From positions 1-64,000 of the forward strand of contig CANQHC010000004.1 in assembly GCA_947623595.1 (NCBI GenBank): a stretch of DNA of 64,000 nucleotides, read 5' to 3'. Both the position numbers and the translations under genes were made by a program. Under the pieces are notes generated by a model. That model was not told the origin of the DNA. It made no database searches and was given only the letters and a program-made list of their open reading frames with translations. The stretch is from an uncultured Clostridia bacterium (GTDB lineage: Bacteria > Bacillota > Clostridia > TANB77 > CAG-508). Positions 23,155 through 32,375 of the stretch are shown in pieces (position 1 is the stretch's first letter; every line of letters begins with the position of its first letter).

Positions 23155-24441
23155 TTATTTTTTTGGAGTTAAAAGTTTAGTTCCACCCATGTATGACCAT
23201 AAGATTTCAGGAATTGTAATACTTCCATCTTCTTGATAATGATTCTCTAAAAATGCAATTAGCATACGAGGAGGAGCAACTACTGTGTTATTTAATGTAT
23301 GAGCATAGTAATTACCTTTTTCACCTTTTATACGAATACCAAGACGTCTAGCTTGAGCATCTGTTAAATTAGAACAGCTACCAACCTCAAAGTATTTTTG
23401 TTGTCTAGGGCTCCAAGCTTCTACATCACAGCTTTTTGCTTTTAAATCTGCTAAATCTCCACTGCAACATTCTAAAGTACGTACAGGAATTTCTAGACTT
23501 CTAAATAGTTCCACAGTATAAGACCATAATTTATCATACCATTCATAACTATCTTCAGGTTCACAAACAACTATCATTTCTTGTTTTTCAAATTGGTGAA
23601 TACGGTAAACACCACGTTCTTCAATACCATGAGCACCTTTTTCTTTTCTAAAACATGGAGAATAAGAAGTCATAGTATAAGGTAATTTATCTTTTTGCAA
23701 AATTTGTTCTTTAAATTTACCAATCATAGAGTGTTCACTAGTACCGATTAAGTATAAATCTTCACCTTCAATTTTATACATCATTGCATCCATTTCTTCA
23801 AAACTCATAACACCTGTTACAACATTGCTACGAATCATAAATGGAGGCACACAATATGTAAAACCTTTATTAATCATAAAATCCCTAGCATAAGAAATAA
23901 CTGCAGAATGTAATCTAGCAATATCTCCCATCAAATAATAAAAACCATTTCCAGCAACTCTACGTGCACTATCTAAATCTATTCCATCTAGAGCTTCCAT
24001 AATATCTGTATGGTATGGAATTTCATAAGGAGGGGTAACTGGTTCTCCAAATTTTTGTATTTCAACATTTTCACTATCATCTTTTCCAATAGGAACAGAT
24101 TCATGAATAATGTTAGGAATTTTCATCATTCTTTGAAGAATTTCATTACTATATTCTTCTTCTAACTTTTCATTTTCTAAAAGTGAATCATTAATTTCTT
24201 GTACTTGTTTTTTTATATTTTCTGCTTCATCTTTTTTACCTTGTTTCATTAAATTGCCAATTTCACTACTTAAGGAATTTCTTTTGCTCCTTAATTCATC
24301 ACCCTTCATCTTTGCATCACGATTTTTAGTATCCAATGCAATAACTTCATCAACTAACCCTAATTTATGATCTTGAAATTTTTTCTTCATGTTTTCTTTT
24401 ACTAAATCAGGATTTTCTCTTAAAAATTTAATGTCAATCAT
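23155..24441 (-). CDS. serS: Seryl-tRNA synthetase
   Basis: This 428-residue class II synthetase charges tRNA-Ser. Residues 1-110 are the antiparallel coiled-coil tRNA-binding arm. Motif 2 (CFRKEKGAHGIEERGVYRIHQF) and motif 3 (NNTVVAPPRMLIAFLENH) are intact. AAGGAGG precedes the start. No T-box leader is visible upstream, unlike many Firmicutes serS genes. Confidence 0.96.
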   Translation of the reverse strand: MIDIKFLRENPDLVKENMKKKFQDHKLGLVDEVIALDTKNRDAKMKGDELRSKRNSLSSEIGNLMKQGKKDEAENIKKQVQEINDSLLENEKLEEEYSNEILQRMMKIPNIIHESVPIGKDDSENVEIQKFGEPVTPPYEIPYHTDIMEALDGIDLDSARRVAGNGFYYLMGDIARLHSAVISYARDFMINKGFTYCVPPFMIRSNVVTGVMSFEEMDAMMYKIEGEDLYLIGTSEHSMIGKFKEQILQKDKLPYTMTSYSPCFRKEKGAHGIEERGVYRIHQFEKQEMIVVCEPEDSYEWYDKLWSYTVELFRSLEIPVRTLECCSGDLADLKAKSCDVEAWSPRQQKYFEVGSCSNLTDAQARRLGIRIKGEKGNYYAHTLNNTVVAPPRMLIAFLENHYQEDGSITIPEILWSYMGGTKLLTPKK

Positions 24442-24614
24442 AATTTCCTCCTTAATTTATAGTTAAAACGCTAACTTTTTATGCAATTTTAACACTTTTT
24501 ATGTTATTTTTCAATGTTTTTTATAAATTTTTAAAATGCTGAAAAAAAGTCTATTTGAATAACTTATGTATAAATTAAAAAATCTGGGTAAAATAGAAAA
24601 AAAATGGAGGTTAT

Positions 24615-25463
24615 ATGAATTTGCTTTTTGAATTTTTTAAGTTTATCTTTTTTACATTACTAATTGTTTTAATATCAAAATATCTTTTAGTAACAGTTTT
24701 ACGAAAATTAGCAGAAAGTTTAAATTTAAAACCAAAAACAGTAGGGAATATTGCAGGAATTGCTACATCTGTTCCGGAATTGTTAACAGTGTCGTTTTCA
24801 GCATTTTCTGGGTTAATATCAGCAAGTACTTATAATATTATCAGTTCAAATATTATTAATGTAATTCAATACTTATTAACTATATTCTTAAATAAAAACC
24901 AAAAAATATTATATAAGAAAGCAATTAAAATTGATTTAGTTATGGTATTATTTACAATTTTAATTCCAATATTGATTTTTGCTTTTAAAATGGATTCATC
25001 TGCCGAAATTGTTCCAGCTTTTATTTTATTATTTTTACTCTGCTATTTTATTAATAATCATTCACACAAACTTTACTTAAATAAACAAACTGATAGTGAA
25101 AAGCAAATTCAAGAAGAGTCAAAATGGGTAAAAGGCAAGAGAAATGTAATTATAAAAAATACACTATATTTAATTGTTATAGCAATTACACTTTATATAA
25201 TAGGAAATTTATTAAGTGATACCTTAGAAAATTTGTGTATATATTTTCATGTGGCTCAGTGGTTCATTGGAATTTTATTGGGAATTATTACTAGTATTCC
25301 CGAACTCATTACATTTTTAGAGTCACAGAAACATTACAATAAACAAGATAATGCAGAAGATGGGGTAATAGAAGCAACTAATAATTTATTAACTTCAAAT
25401 ATTTTAAACTTATTTATTATTCAATCAATTGGACTAATACTTTTCAAATTAGTACAAAGCTAA
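24615..25463 (+). CDS. Calcium/sodium antiporter-family (CaCA) membrane protein
   Basis: The 282 residues comprise about nine or ten hydrophobic segments in two inverted halves. Each half carries an alpha-repeat core: GIATSVPELLTVSFSAFSG (about residue 50) and GIITSIPELITFLES (about residue 222), with the ion-coordinating Glu. It is slightly shorter than typical YrbG-type exchangers. It is divergent from serS with ATGGAGG before the start. Substrate is inferred from family. Confidence 0.8.
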   Translation: MNLLFEFFKFIFFTLLIVLISKYLLVTVLRKLAESLNLKPKTVGNIAGIATSVPELLTVSFSAFSGLISASTYNIISSNIINVIQYLLTIFLNKNQKILYKKAIKIDLVMVLFTILIPILIFAFKMDSSAEIVPAFILLFLLCYFINNHSHKLYLNKQTDSEKQIQEESKWVKGKRNVIIKNTLYLIVIAITLYIIGNLLSDTLENLCIYFHVAQWFIGILLGIITSIPELITFLESQKHYNKQDNAEDGVIEATNNLLTSNILNLFIIQSIGLILFKLVQS

Positions 25464-25541
25464 AGTGCATATATAAAAAATTGGAATAAAAAAATTTTTT
25501 TTGGATATATTTAAACAAACAAAAGAGGGGAGATGAACTAA

Positions 25542-25817
25542 ATGAATTATGATTATCAAAAGGAAGATATAGTTTTAGAGAAAACTGAAGAAGAGAGAAA
25601 TATTGAATTGATTATTAGTGTATTAAAAACTAAAAGAGAGCTAGATTTAGCCAATAGAAACTTTGAGACAGCCGAACCAGGCCTTATTGATTACTATGTA
25701 TATCAAATAAAAGCAAATAAAAGTAAGCTTGACTTTTTAGTAAATAAAGCCAAGCAAAAGGGAATATCTTTGAATATGATTGAAGAATTATACTATAAAA
25801 AAAATCAAGTTGGATAA
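25542..25817 (+). CDS. YaaL-like DUF2508 protein
   Basis: The 91 residues are helical and charged, with RELDLANRNFETAEPGLIDYYVYQIKANKSKLDFLV matching the DUF2508 family. In Bacillus the homologue (yaaL) sits directly upstream of bofA, as here, which strengthens the call. GAGGGGAG precedes the start. Function is unknown. Confidence 0.8.
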   Translation: MNYDYQKEDIVLEKTEEERNIELIISVLKTKRELDLANRNFETAEPGLIDYYVYQIKANKSKLDFLVNKAKQKGISLNMIEELYYKKNQVG

Positions 25818-25827
25818 GTCATATTTG

Positions 25828-25877
25828 TCCAAATTCTATCATAAAAATTATTAAGTATTGAGGTGATAGAATTTGGA
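25828..25877 (+). promoter_or_regulatory. Hairpin enclosing the bofA SD and start codon
   Basis: The 14-nt arm 25828-25841 (TCCAAATTCTATCA) pairs perfectly with 25864-25877. The right arm contains the end of the SD GAGGTGAT (25860-25867) and the TTG start (25873-25875). Folded, the start is inaccessible; translation would need unfolding, a helper, or coupling to the gene before it. Confidence 0.7.
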
Positions 25878-26133
25878 TTTTTTTAATGTTTTTGTTATTA
25901 TAGGGTGCATTATTGCTTTTTGGGTATTGGGCAGAATTTTTTCCATTCCAATAAAAGCCATTGCTAAATTGATAGGAAATTCAATATTGGGTGGAATCCT
26001 TATTTTTATTATTAATTTAATTGGTGGTATTTTTAATTTCCATATAGGCCTAAATTTAGGAACATCTATTTTAGTAGGTATTTTAGGAATCCCTGGAAGT
26101 ATTTTGTTAATAATTTTAAAAATATGGATTTAA
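25873..26133 (+). CDS. bofA: Pro-sigma-K processing inhibitor BofA
   Basis: The 86 residues start at TTG after GAGGTGAT. Three hydrophobic segments cover most of the protein, with the family pattern NSILGGILIFIINLIGG...GLNLGTSILVGILGIPG. In Bacillus, BofA holds the protease SpoIVFB inactive in the forespore outer membrane until the sigma-G signal arrives. Its presence marks an endospore-forming lineage. The start is buried in a hairpin, so control is probably translational. Confidence 0.9.
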   Translation: MDFFNVFVIIGCIIAFWVLGRIFSIPIKAIAKLIGNSILGGILIFIINLIGGIFNFHIGLNLGTSILVGILGIPGSILLIILKIWI

Positions 26134-26136
26134 AAA

Positions 26137-27978
26137 TTATTCAACTGTTACAGATTTTGCTAAATTCCTTGGCTTATCTACGTCCAATCCTTTATTTTTA
26201 GAAATGTAATAAGCAAGTAGTTGTAAAGGAATGATTGATAAAATAGGGGATATTAATGAATCTATTGTAGGAATATTTATCATACAATCAAAATTACTAT
26301 CAGTAATTTTTTGATTAGTAATAACAAAAGTTTTTGCTCCTCTAGCTACAACTTCTTGAAGATTACTAATAGATTTTTCCATTAAATTTGGATCAGTTAA
26401 AATACCAATAACAGTTATATTATTTTCAATTAAAGCAATTGGTCCATGTTTTAATTCACCAGCAGCATATGCTTCAGAGTGAATGTATGAAATTTCTTTT
26501 AATTTTAAAGAACCTTCCATAGCAACAGGGTAATCAGTTCCTCTTCCAAGAAAATAAATATCATGTTCTTTATAAATTTTCTTAGCCAATTCTTTAATTT
26601 TATCATTTTCTTTTAATACGGTTTCTATTTTTGAAGGCAATTCTAAAATAGAAGTTTTAAGCTTATTTATAGTATCTTTTGAAGAAGACTCTAAAACTTC
26701 AGCAAAATACATAGCAATCATAACTAATAATACTACTTGTGAAGTATATGCTTTTGTAGATGCTACTGCAATTTCAGGACCTGCATGTGTATAAATTGTA
26801 TAATCAGCTTCACGAGTAATAGAACTTCCAAGAACATTGGAAATAGCTAAAGTTTTAGCACCTTTTTTCTTTGATAATTTTAAAGCTGCTATAGTATCAG
26901 CTGTTTCACCTGATTGACTAATATAAATGCAAAGAGTTTTTTCATCTATAATAGGGTTTCTGTAACGAAATTCAGATGCAATATCAACTTCAGTAGGAAT
27001 ACGGCAAAGGCTTTCTAAAGCATTTTTTCCTACTAGACCTGCATGCATAGCAGTACCACATGCAACAATATAAATTTTATTAATGTTGCTCAAATATTCT
27101 TTAGTAAATGAAAGTTCATCAAATGAACATTTTTCATCTAACTTTAACCTAGTTCCAACTGTTTCACGAATAGAATTTGGTTGTTCATAAATTTCTTTTA
27201 ACATATAATCTTCAAAACCATTTTTCTCAGTTGCATTTGCATCCCATTTAATATTTTTGATAGGTTTGTCATGAGTTGTCAAAGAACTATCATAAAATTG
27301 AATTGAATCATTAGAAATAACAGCATATTCACAATCATCTAATAAATAGAAGTTTTTAGTATATGGAAGAATAGCAGGAATATCAGAAGCAACAAAGTTT
27401 TCATAAGATCCTTTTCCTATTACTAAAGGGCTATCCTTTCTAACAACTATTAGCTTATCTGGGTATAATTTACAAACTACTTCGATAGCATAACTTCCTC
27501 TTAAATCATCAACAGCTGTTTTTACAGCCCATAAGAAACGGTCTTCTATAGTAGGAACACCATTAGTATAATAGTAGTGAATTAAATTAGGAATAACTTC
27601 TGTATCTGTTTGTGACAAGAAAAAATATCCTTTTTGAGTTAAAAAGTTTCTTAATTCATTATAATTTTCAATAATACCATTATGAACAACAGCAAATTGA
27701 TTACTATTATCCATATGAGGATGGGAATTTTCTTGAGAAGGTTTTCCATGGGTTGCCCATCTAGTATGAGCAATACCAATAGTGGAAGTTAACTCATCAA
27801 TTCCAGAAAGTGATTTTAAATTTGCGACTCTACCTTTATCTTTCATAACGCAAATTTCATTATTTTCAATAACAGCTATTCCAGCTGAATCATATCCTCT
27901 GTATTCTAAACATGATAAACCATTTATTAAAATAGGAGTGGCTTTTTTATCTCCTATATATCCTACAATGCCACACAT
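26137..27978 (-). CDS. glmS: Glutamine-fructose-6-phosphate aminotransferase
   Basis: The 613-residue enzyme makes glucosamine-6-phosphate, the first step to UDP-GlcNAc. After Met, CGIVGYIG gives the N-terminal nucleophile Cys of the glutamine amidotransferase domain (to about residue 240). Two SIS sugar-isomerase domains follow, with ACGTAMHAGLVGK and SQSGETADTIAAL, and the C-terminus LAKSVTVE is standard. AAGGAGG precedes the ATG. Expression is controlled by the glmS ribozyme in the leader. Confidence 0.97.
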   Translation of the reverse strand: MCGIVGYIGDKKATPILINGLSCLEYRGYDSAGIAVIENNEICVMKDKGRVANLKSLSGIDELTSTIGIAHTRWATHGKPSQENSHPHMDNSNQFAVVHNGIIENYNELRNFLTQKGYFFLSQTDTEVIPNLIHYYYTNGVPTIEDRFLWAVKTAVDDLRGSYAIEVVCKLYPDKLIVVRKDSPLVIGKGSYENFVASDIPAILPYTKNFYLLDDCEYAVISNDSIQFYDSSLTTHDKPIKNIKWDANATEKNGFEDYMLKEIYEQPNSIRETVGTRLKLDEKCSFDELSFTKEYLSNINKIYIVACGTAMHAGLVGKNALESLCRIPTEVDIASEFRYRNPIIDEKTLCIYISQSGETADTIAALKLSKKKGAKTLAISNVLGSSITREADYTIYTHAGPEIAVASTKAYTSQVVLLVMIAMYFAEVLESSSKDTINKLKTSILELPSKIETVLKENDKIKELAKKIYKEHDIYFLGRGTDYPVAMEGSLKLKEISYIHSEAYAAGELKHGPIALIENNITVIGILTDPNLMEKSISNLQEVVARGAKTFVITNQKITDSNFDCMINIPTIDSLISPILSIIPLQLLAYYISKNKGLDVDKPRNLAKSVTVE

Positions 27979-28034
27979 AAATATACCTCCTTAAGTGACA
28001 TAAAAAATCACAACATAGGAAAGCATACAAATTA

Positions 28035-28182
28035 AATGTACCCTATTAGATTTGTTATATCATATCACTATGATTTTTTATCTAATATTTCATGGCAGTA
28101 CATTTGCCACAGAACCATCCGCCGAATATTTCGATAAGTTCCATCCTCGTCAACAATTAATTATAATTGTCCAGGCGCTATA
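28035..28182 (-). ncRNA. glmS ribozyme/riboswitch
   Basis: In minus-strand sense the leader reads ATAGCGCC, then GTTGACGAGG, then TTATCGAA...TTCGGCGGATG, the conserved core of the glmS self-cleaving RNA. It is in the right place, about 60-200 nt upstream of glmS. Self-cleavage, activated by glucosamine-6-phosphate, is expected between A28179 and G28178. AAATGTAC and GTACATTT further downstream can pair as a peripheral stem. The 3' limit is approximate. It gives product feedback on GlmS. Confidence 0.92.
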
Positions 28183-28232
28183 AAGAAAACCTCCTTTTAC
28201 ATATTTCTTAATTTGTAACTTTCAATATTATT

Positions 28233-28261
28233 ATATTACTACAAAAAATTAAATGTGTCAA
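28233..28261 (-). promoter_or_regulatory. Promoter of glmS
   Basis: In minus-strand sense TTGACA (28261-28256) and TAATAT (28238-28233) are 17 bp apart. The start of transcription would lie about 45 nt before the ribozyme. Confidence 0.6.
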
Positions 28262-28313
28262 AATTGATAATACTTTATTCTCTCAAAGTGGGGTTTCAAT
28301 GGTAAAATATTCA

Positions 28314-28342
28314 TTGTAAAAAAGAGTGAAATATGCTACAAT
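28314..28342 (+). promoter_or_regulatory. Promoter of uvrC
   Basis: TTGTAA (28314-28319) and TACAAT (28337-28342) have a 17-bp spacer and lie about 28 bp upstream of the uvrC start. Confidence 0.55.
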
Positions 28343-28370
28343 AATTATCATAGATTGGGAGGTGCGCCAG

Positions 28371-30167
28371 TTGTTTGATATAGAACAAGAATTGAAAAAA
28401 TTGCCAGACAAACCGGGTGTATATATTATGCATGATAAAAATGATAAAATCATTTATGTAGGAAAAGCAATTTCTTTAAAAAATAGAGTAAGGCAATATT
28501 TCAGAAAAAACAATAAAACAAAAAGAATAGAAAACATGGTGTCATTAATAGATCATTTTGAATACATAGTTACAGACAATGAATCTGAAGCATTAATATT
28601 AGAATGTAATTTAATTAAAAAAAACATGCCCAAGTTCAATGTTTTGTTAAAAGATGATAAAACTTATCCATATATTAAAGTAAATGTAAAAGAAACATAT
28701 CCAGATGTCTATATTACTAGAAGAATACTAAATGACGGAGCAAAATATTTTGGACCATATGCCAGCAGTGGCAGTGCGAAAGAAATGATAGATTTCATAA
28801 AATCCAAATTTAAAATAAGGCAATGCAAAAGTTTTAAATTCAAAGATAGACCTTGTTTAAATTACCATATAAAAAAATGCAGTGCACCTTGTATGGGATA
28901 TATTTCAGAGCAAGAATACAGGGAGCAAATAAATCAAATTATTAACTTATTAAGTGGAAAAACAGCTGTAGTAGTAAAACAATTAGAAAAAGAAATGCAA
29001 GAAGCTTCAAATAAATTAGAATTTGAAAAGGCAGCATACTTAAGAGATAAAAAATTAGCAATCGAAAAAATAAGTTATGAAAGGCAAAAAGTTTCTAACT
29101 TGTCAGAAAATGATATTGATGTTATTGGACTCGCAAGAAATGAGCTACGTGTTTGCATAGAAATATTTTTTATTAGAAATAGTAAAATGATAGGCAGGCA
29201 ACATTATTTTTTTGAAGACTTAGAGGATGAAACAGATAGAGAGATTCTTTCAAATTTTATTAAACAATATTATATGAATAGTTTAATAATTCCACATAAA
29301 ATAATGCTTAAAGAAAGTATAGAAGATAAAGAATTAATAGAGCAATCACTTTCAGAAAAAATTGGAAGAAATGTAGAATTAAAGTCCCCACAAAAGGGTG
29401 AAAAACTTAAATTAGTGGAAATGGCAGAAAGAAATGCAAAAATCACTTTAGAAAATACAGAAAGAGAAAAATATAGTATTGTAAATGAATTAAAAAAAGT
29501 ACTTTCCATGGAAAAACTTCCTAGAAAAATAGAAAGTTTCGATATTTCAAATCTCTCTGGAGAATATGTAGTTGCAGGAATGTGCGTACTTCAAGATGGT
29601 ATAGTAAAGAAAAACTTATCTAGAACTTTCAAAATAAAAACAGTATTGGGGCAAGATGACCCACGTTGTATGAAAGAAGTAATAATAAGAAGGCTAAAAC
29701 ATTCATTGGAAAATCCAAATGGTGGTTTTGGAACATTACCAGATGCTATTTTCGTAGATGGTGGTATTACCCAAATGAGAGCTGCTAAAGAAGCGGTGCA
29801 AGTGTATCAGTTAAATATTCCTATTTTTGGAATGGTAAAAGATGATAAACATACCACAAGAGCATTGATAGATGAAAATAGAAATGAATTTAAACTATCT
29901 GAAAGGCTTATGAATACAATTACTCATTTTCAAGATTGCGTGCATGAAAAAGCAATAGGATATCATAGAAAGCTTAGAGGTAAATCAATTACAAAATCAG
30001 AATTGGATAATATTCCAGGAATTGGGCCTGCAAAAAAGCAAGCACTACTAAAGCATTTTGGAAGTGTTTCAAAAATAAAACAAGCAACAGTTGAAGAAAT
30101 GGTTAAAGTAAAGGGTATAAATGAAAAATTAGCTACATTTATACAAGATGAATTATCAAAAAAATAA
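28371..30167 (+). CDS. uvrC: Excinuclease ABC subunit C
   Basis: The 598-residue incision nuclease of nucleotide excision repair. TTG 28371 is the start because GGGAGGTG precedes it. The GIY-YIG domain (PGVYIMHDKNDKIIYVGKA) is at residues 10-95, the Cys-rich region near 165-185, the UVR motif (KLEFEKAAYLRDK) near 220, the RNase H-like nuclease domain at 370-520 and helix-hairpin-helix motifs (IPGIGPAKKQALLKHFG) at the C-terminus. Length is typical. Confidence 0.95.
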   Translation: MFDIEQELKKLPDKPGVYIMHDKNDKIIYVGKAISLKNRVRQYFRKNNKTKRIENMVSLIDHFEYIVTDNESEALILECNLIKKNMPKFNVLLKDDKTYPYIKVNVKETYPDVYITRRILNDGAKYFGPYASSGSAKEMIDFIKSKFKIRQCKSFKFKDRPCLNYHIKKCSAPCMGYISEQEYREQINQIINLLSGKTAVVVKQLEKEMQEASNKLEFEKAAYLRDKKLAIEKISYERQKVSNLSENDIDVIGLARNELRVCIEIFFIRNSKMIGRQHYFFEDLEDETDREILSNFIKQYYMNSLIIPHKIMLKESIEDKELIEQSLSEKIGRNVELKSPQKGEKLKLVEMAERNAKITLENTEREKYSIVNELKKVLSMEKLPRKIESFDISNLSGEYVVAGMCVLQDGIVKKNLSRTFKIKTVLGQDDPRCMKEVIIRRLKHSLENPNGGFGTLPDAIFVDGGITQMRAAKEAVQVYQLNIPIFGMVKDDKHTTRALIDENRNEFKLSERLMNTITHFQDCVHEKAIGYHRKLRGKSITKSELDNIPGIGPAKKQALLKHFGSVSKIKQATVEEMVKVKGINEKLATFIQDELSKK

Positions 30168-30271
30168 AGAAATTGTCAGAATTTTGTATACGTTTTTTAT
30201 CATAAACCTAAAAAACTAGCATATATATTTAAAAAGGTATTTTTATACTAAAAATGAAAGGAATGGGGTTT

Positions 30272-30475
30272 ATGGAGTATACAAAAGATTTAATTTTAGA
30301 TGTACGTTATGGAGAGGTAAAAAGGAGAAAAGCTTTTAAAAGTAGGACAAGCAAAATAACTGCAAAGCTAATAAAACATAAAATTGTAACAGCAAGTGTT
30401 TTTATAGCTGGTATTTTAATAGCAATAGATGTTTTATTAGTAATGAATTTTGTACAGATTTTAGAAATTTATTAG
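30272..30475 (+). CDS. Small single-pass membrane protein
   Basis: The 67 residues have a basic N-terminal half (EVKRRKAFKSRTSKITAKLIKHK) and one membrane helix (about residues 42-62). The start follows AAAGGAATGGGG; an upstream ATG at 30254 overlaps that SD. I do not recognise the family. It lies between uvrC and a methyltransferase gene. Confidence 0.55.
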   Translation: MEYTKDLILDVRYGEVKRRKAFKSRTSKITAKLIKHKIVTASVFIAGILIAIDVLLVMNFVQILEIY

Positions 30476-30595
30476 AAGCTAAGAAATATTTAGAATGTTA
30501 AATATGCTATATGCAAGCAAATAATTGTTATCAAAATTTTCTTAGCTAGTTAAATGAGAGAAAAATCAGCAGAAATGAAAGGAATGAAAGCAGTA

Positions 30596-31462
30596 ATGGA
30601 AATAGCAAATGAATGGAAAGATTATGAAATATTAGATATGGCAAATGGCGAAAAACTAGAAAGATGGAAAAATGTTATTTTAGTTAGGCCTGATCCACAA
30701 ATAATTTGGAAAGAAAAGACGTATCCAGAAAAATGGAAAAATGTAAATGCTAGATACCATAGAAGCTCAACAGGAGGAGGAAATTGGCAGTATGAGAAAA
30801 AAATACCAGAAAGCTGGAAAGTACAATATAAAAATCTAACTTTTCAAATTAAACCAATGGGATTTAAACATACAGGCTTATTTCCTGAACAAGCTGTTAA
30901 TTGGGATTGGATGATAGAAAAAATTCAAAATGCAAAAAGACCAATAAAAGTATTGAATTTATTTGCGTACACAGGTGGAGCAACTGTCGCATGTAGCTAT
31001 GCGGGGGCTTCAGTATGCCATGTAGATAGTTCAAAAGGAATGGTAACATGGGCAAAAGAAAATTTGCAGGCCTCAGGGTTACAAGAAAATCCGGTTAGAT
31101 TTATTGTTGATGATGTTTTCAAATTTGTAAACCGTGAAATTAGAAGGGGAAATACTTATGATGCCATTATAATGGATCCTCCATCATATGGAAGAGGTAC
31201 CAATGGAGAAGTATGGAAATTTGAAGAAAATTTGATAGAATTAGTCCAATTATGTTCAAAAGTATTATCAAATAATCCATTATTTTTCTTAATTAATTCA
31301 TATACTACAGGAATATCTAGCAAAGTATTGGAAAACATTTTGAGCCTAACTGTGGATAAATCCTATAAAGGAATATTGTCCAGCGGAGAAATAGGACTTC
31401 CAATGACAGAATCTAAACTAGTACTTCCTTGTGGAATTTATGGAAGATGGGAATCACGTTAA
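30596..31462 (+). CDS. Class I SAM-dependent methyltransferase (RlmI/RlmK-like)
   Basis: The 288 residues (from the ATG at 30596, preceded by AAAGGAATG; 30554 is a longer alternative without SD) include a SAM-binding Rossmann core: VLNLFAYTGGATVAC (motif I), HVDSSKGMV (motif II) and the catalytic DPPSYGRG (motif IV). This resembles the COG1092 family of 23S rRNA methyltransferases. The usual PUA domain is missing; a shorter N-terminal beta domain is present. The RNA substrate is inferred. Confidence 0.8.
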   Translation: MEIANEWKDYEILDMANGEKLERWKNVILVRPDPQIIWKEKTYPEKWKNVNARYHRSSTGGGNWQYEKKIPESWKVQYKNLTFQIKPMGFKHTGLFPEQAVNWDWMIEKIQNAKRPIKVLNLFAYTGGATVACSYAGASVCHVDSSKGMVTWAKENLQASGLQENPVRFIVDDVFKFVNREIRRGNTYDAIIMDPPSYGRGTNGEVWKFEENLIELVQLCSKVLSNNPLFFLINSYTTGISSKVLENILSLTVDKSYKGILSSGEIGLPMTESKLVLPCGIYGRWESR

Positions 31463-31525
31463 TAAAATGTATGATTAATTGCATTTTCAATTGAAGTTAT
31501 ATTTAGAAAGGAAATTGGAGCAAGA

Positions 31526-32212
31526 ATGGAAGCACTCAATGTAATTTATGAAGATAATCATATAATAGTAGTAGAAAAGCCTGTTAATATCCCATCCCAG
31601 GGAGATAAAACAGGAGATATAGATATGCTAACATTAGTAAAAAAATATCTAAAAGAAAAATATCAAAAGCCAGGAGAGGCATATGTTGGCTTAGTTCATA
31701 GATTGGACAGACCAGTTGGAGGAGTAATGGTATTTGCAAAAACCTCTAAATCAGCGGGGAGACTAAGTGATCAAATACGAGAAAAGAAATTTCACAAAAA
31801 TTACCTAGTTATTGTAAATGGTAAGATGGAAAAAGAAAAAGGTACCTTAGAAGATTATCTACTAAAAAATGAAAAGAAAAATATGAGTAGAGTAGTTCCA
31901 GAAGGCACTAAAAACAGTAAATTAGCTAGTTTGGATTATGAAGTTTTAAAATATGATTCAGAAATTAATTTATCTGTTTTAAAAATAAATTTACATACAG
32001 GAAGGCATCATCAAATTAGAGTTCAGTTATCTAGTAGAAATCACAGCATTTATGGAGATCAAAAATATGGGGGAAGAGGTCATGGAAAACAAATTGCTCT
32101 TTGGGCATATGAATTAAAACTATATCATCCTATAAAAAACGAGTTAATGACCTTTAACAGTATTCCAAAACAAATAGGAAGTTGGAAAATTTTAGAAGGA
32201 CTAAAAATTTAA
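31526..32212 (+). CDS. RluA-family pseudouridine synthase
   Basis: The 228 residues carry the catalytic HRLDRPVGGVMVFAKT (active Asp in HRLD) and LHTGRHHQIRVQL, which define the RluA family. No S4 domain is present, so it is a short form acting on rRNA or tRNA. AGAAAGGAAATTGG precedes the start. Its last codons lie in the first copy of a tandem repeat. Confidence 0.88.
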   Translation: MEALNVIYEDNHIIVVEKPVNIPSQGDKTGDIDMLTLVKKYLKEKYQKPGEAYVGLVHRLDRPVGGVMVFAKTSKSAGRLSDQIREKKFHKNYLVIVNGKMEKEKGTLEDYLLKNEKKNMSRVVPEGTKNSKLASLDYEVLKYDSEINLSVLKINLHTGRHHQIRVQLSSRNHSIYGDQKYGGRGHGKQIALWAYELKLYHPIKNELMTFNSIPKQIGSWKILEGLKI

Positions 32213-32301
32213 AATTAGATAAAAGGAAAAGACATAAAAGAAATACAAATTTAAAATTAGATAAAAGGGAAAGCCATAAAGGAATACAAATTAAAAAATA
32301 C
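32205..32301 (+). repeat. Tandem 42-bp repeat over the 3' end of the pseudouridine synthase gene
   Basis: Copy 1 (32205-32246) and copy 2 (32247-32287) differ at only a few positions, and a partial third copy (32288-32301) follows. Copy 1 contains the stop codon of the synthase gene. Confidence 0.8.
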
Positions 32302-32338
32302 AAAGCCATATCTGTAAAAATAATTTATAGATATGGCT
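32290..32338 (-). terminator. Terminator of the Agr-like kinase operon
   Basis: AGCCATATCT (32304-32313) pairs with AGATATGGCT (32329-32338). In minus-strand sense it is followed by TTTGTATTTTTT. Confidence 0.65.
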
Positions 32339-32375
32339 ATAAGTTTATTTAGAGCTTGTTTTGAATAAAAGAAAT

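Noticed and set aside
24442-24614. Possible T-box leader upstream of serS
   Set aside because: No T-box sequence, specifier loop or antiterminator pair is present in this A/T-rich stretch.
25480-25510. A/T palindrome AAAAAAATTTTTTT
   Set aside because: Such runs are expected by chance at this base composition and no stem of mixed sequence extends it.
28089-28148. A 20-codon minus-strand frame with FGGWFCGKC, resembling a small cysteine peptide
   Set aside because: It lies wholly within the conserved core of the glmS ribozyme, which fully explains the sequence, and has no proper SD at that distance.
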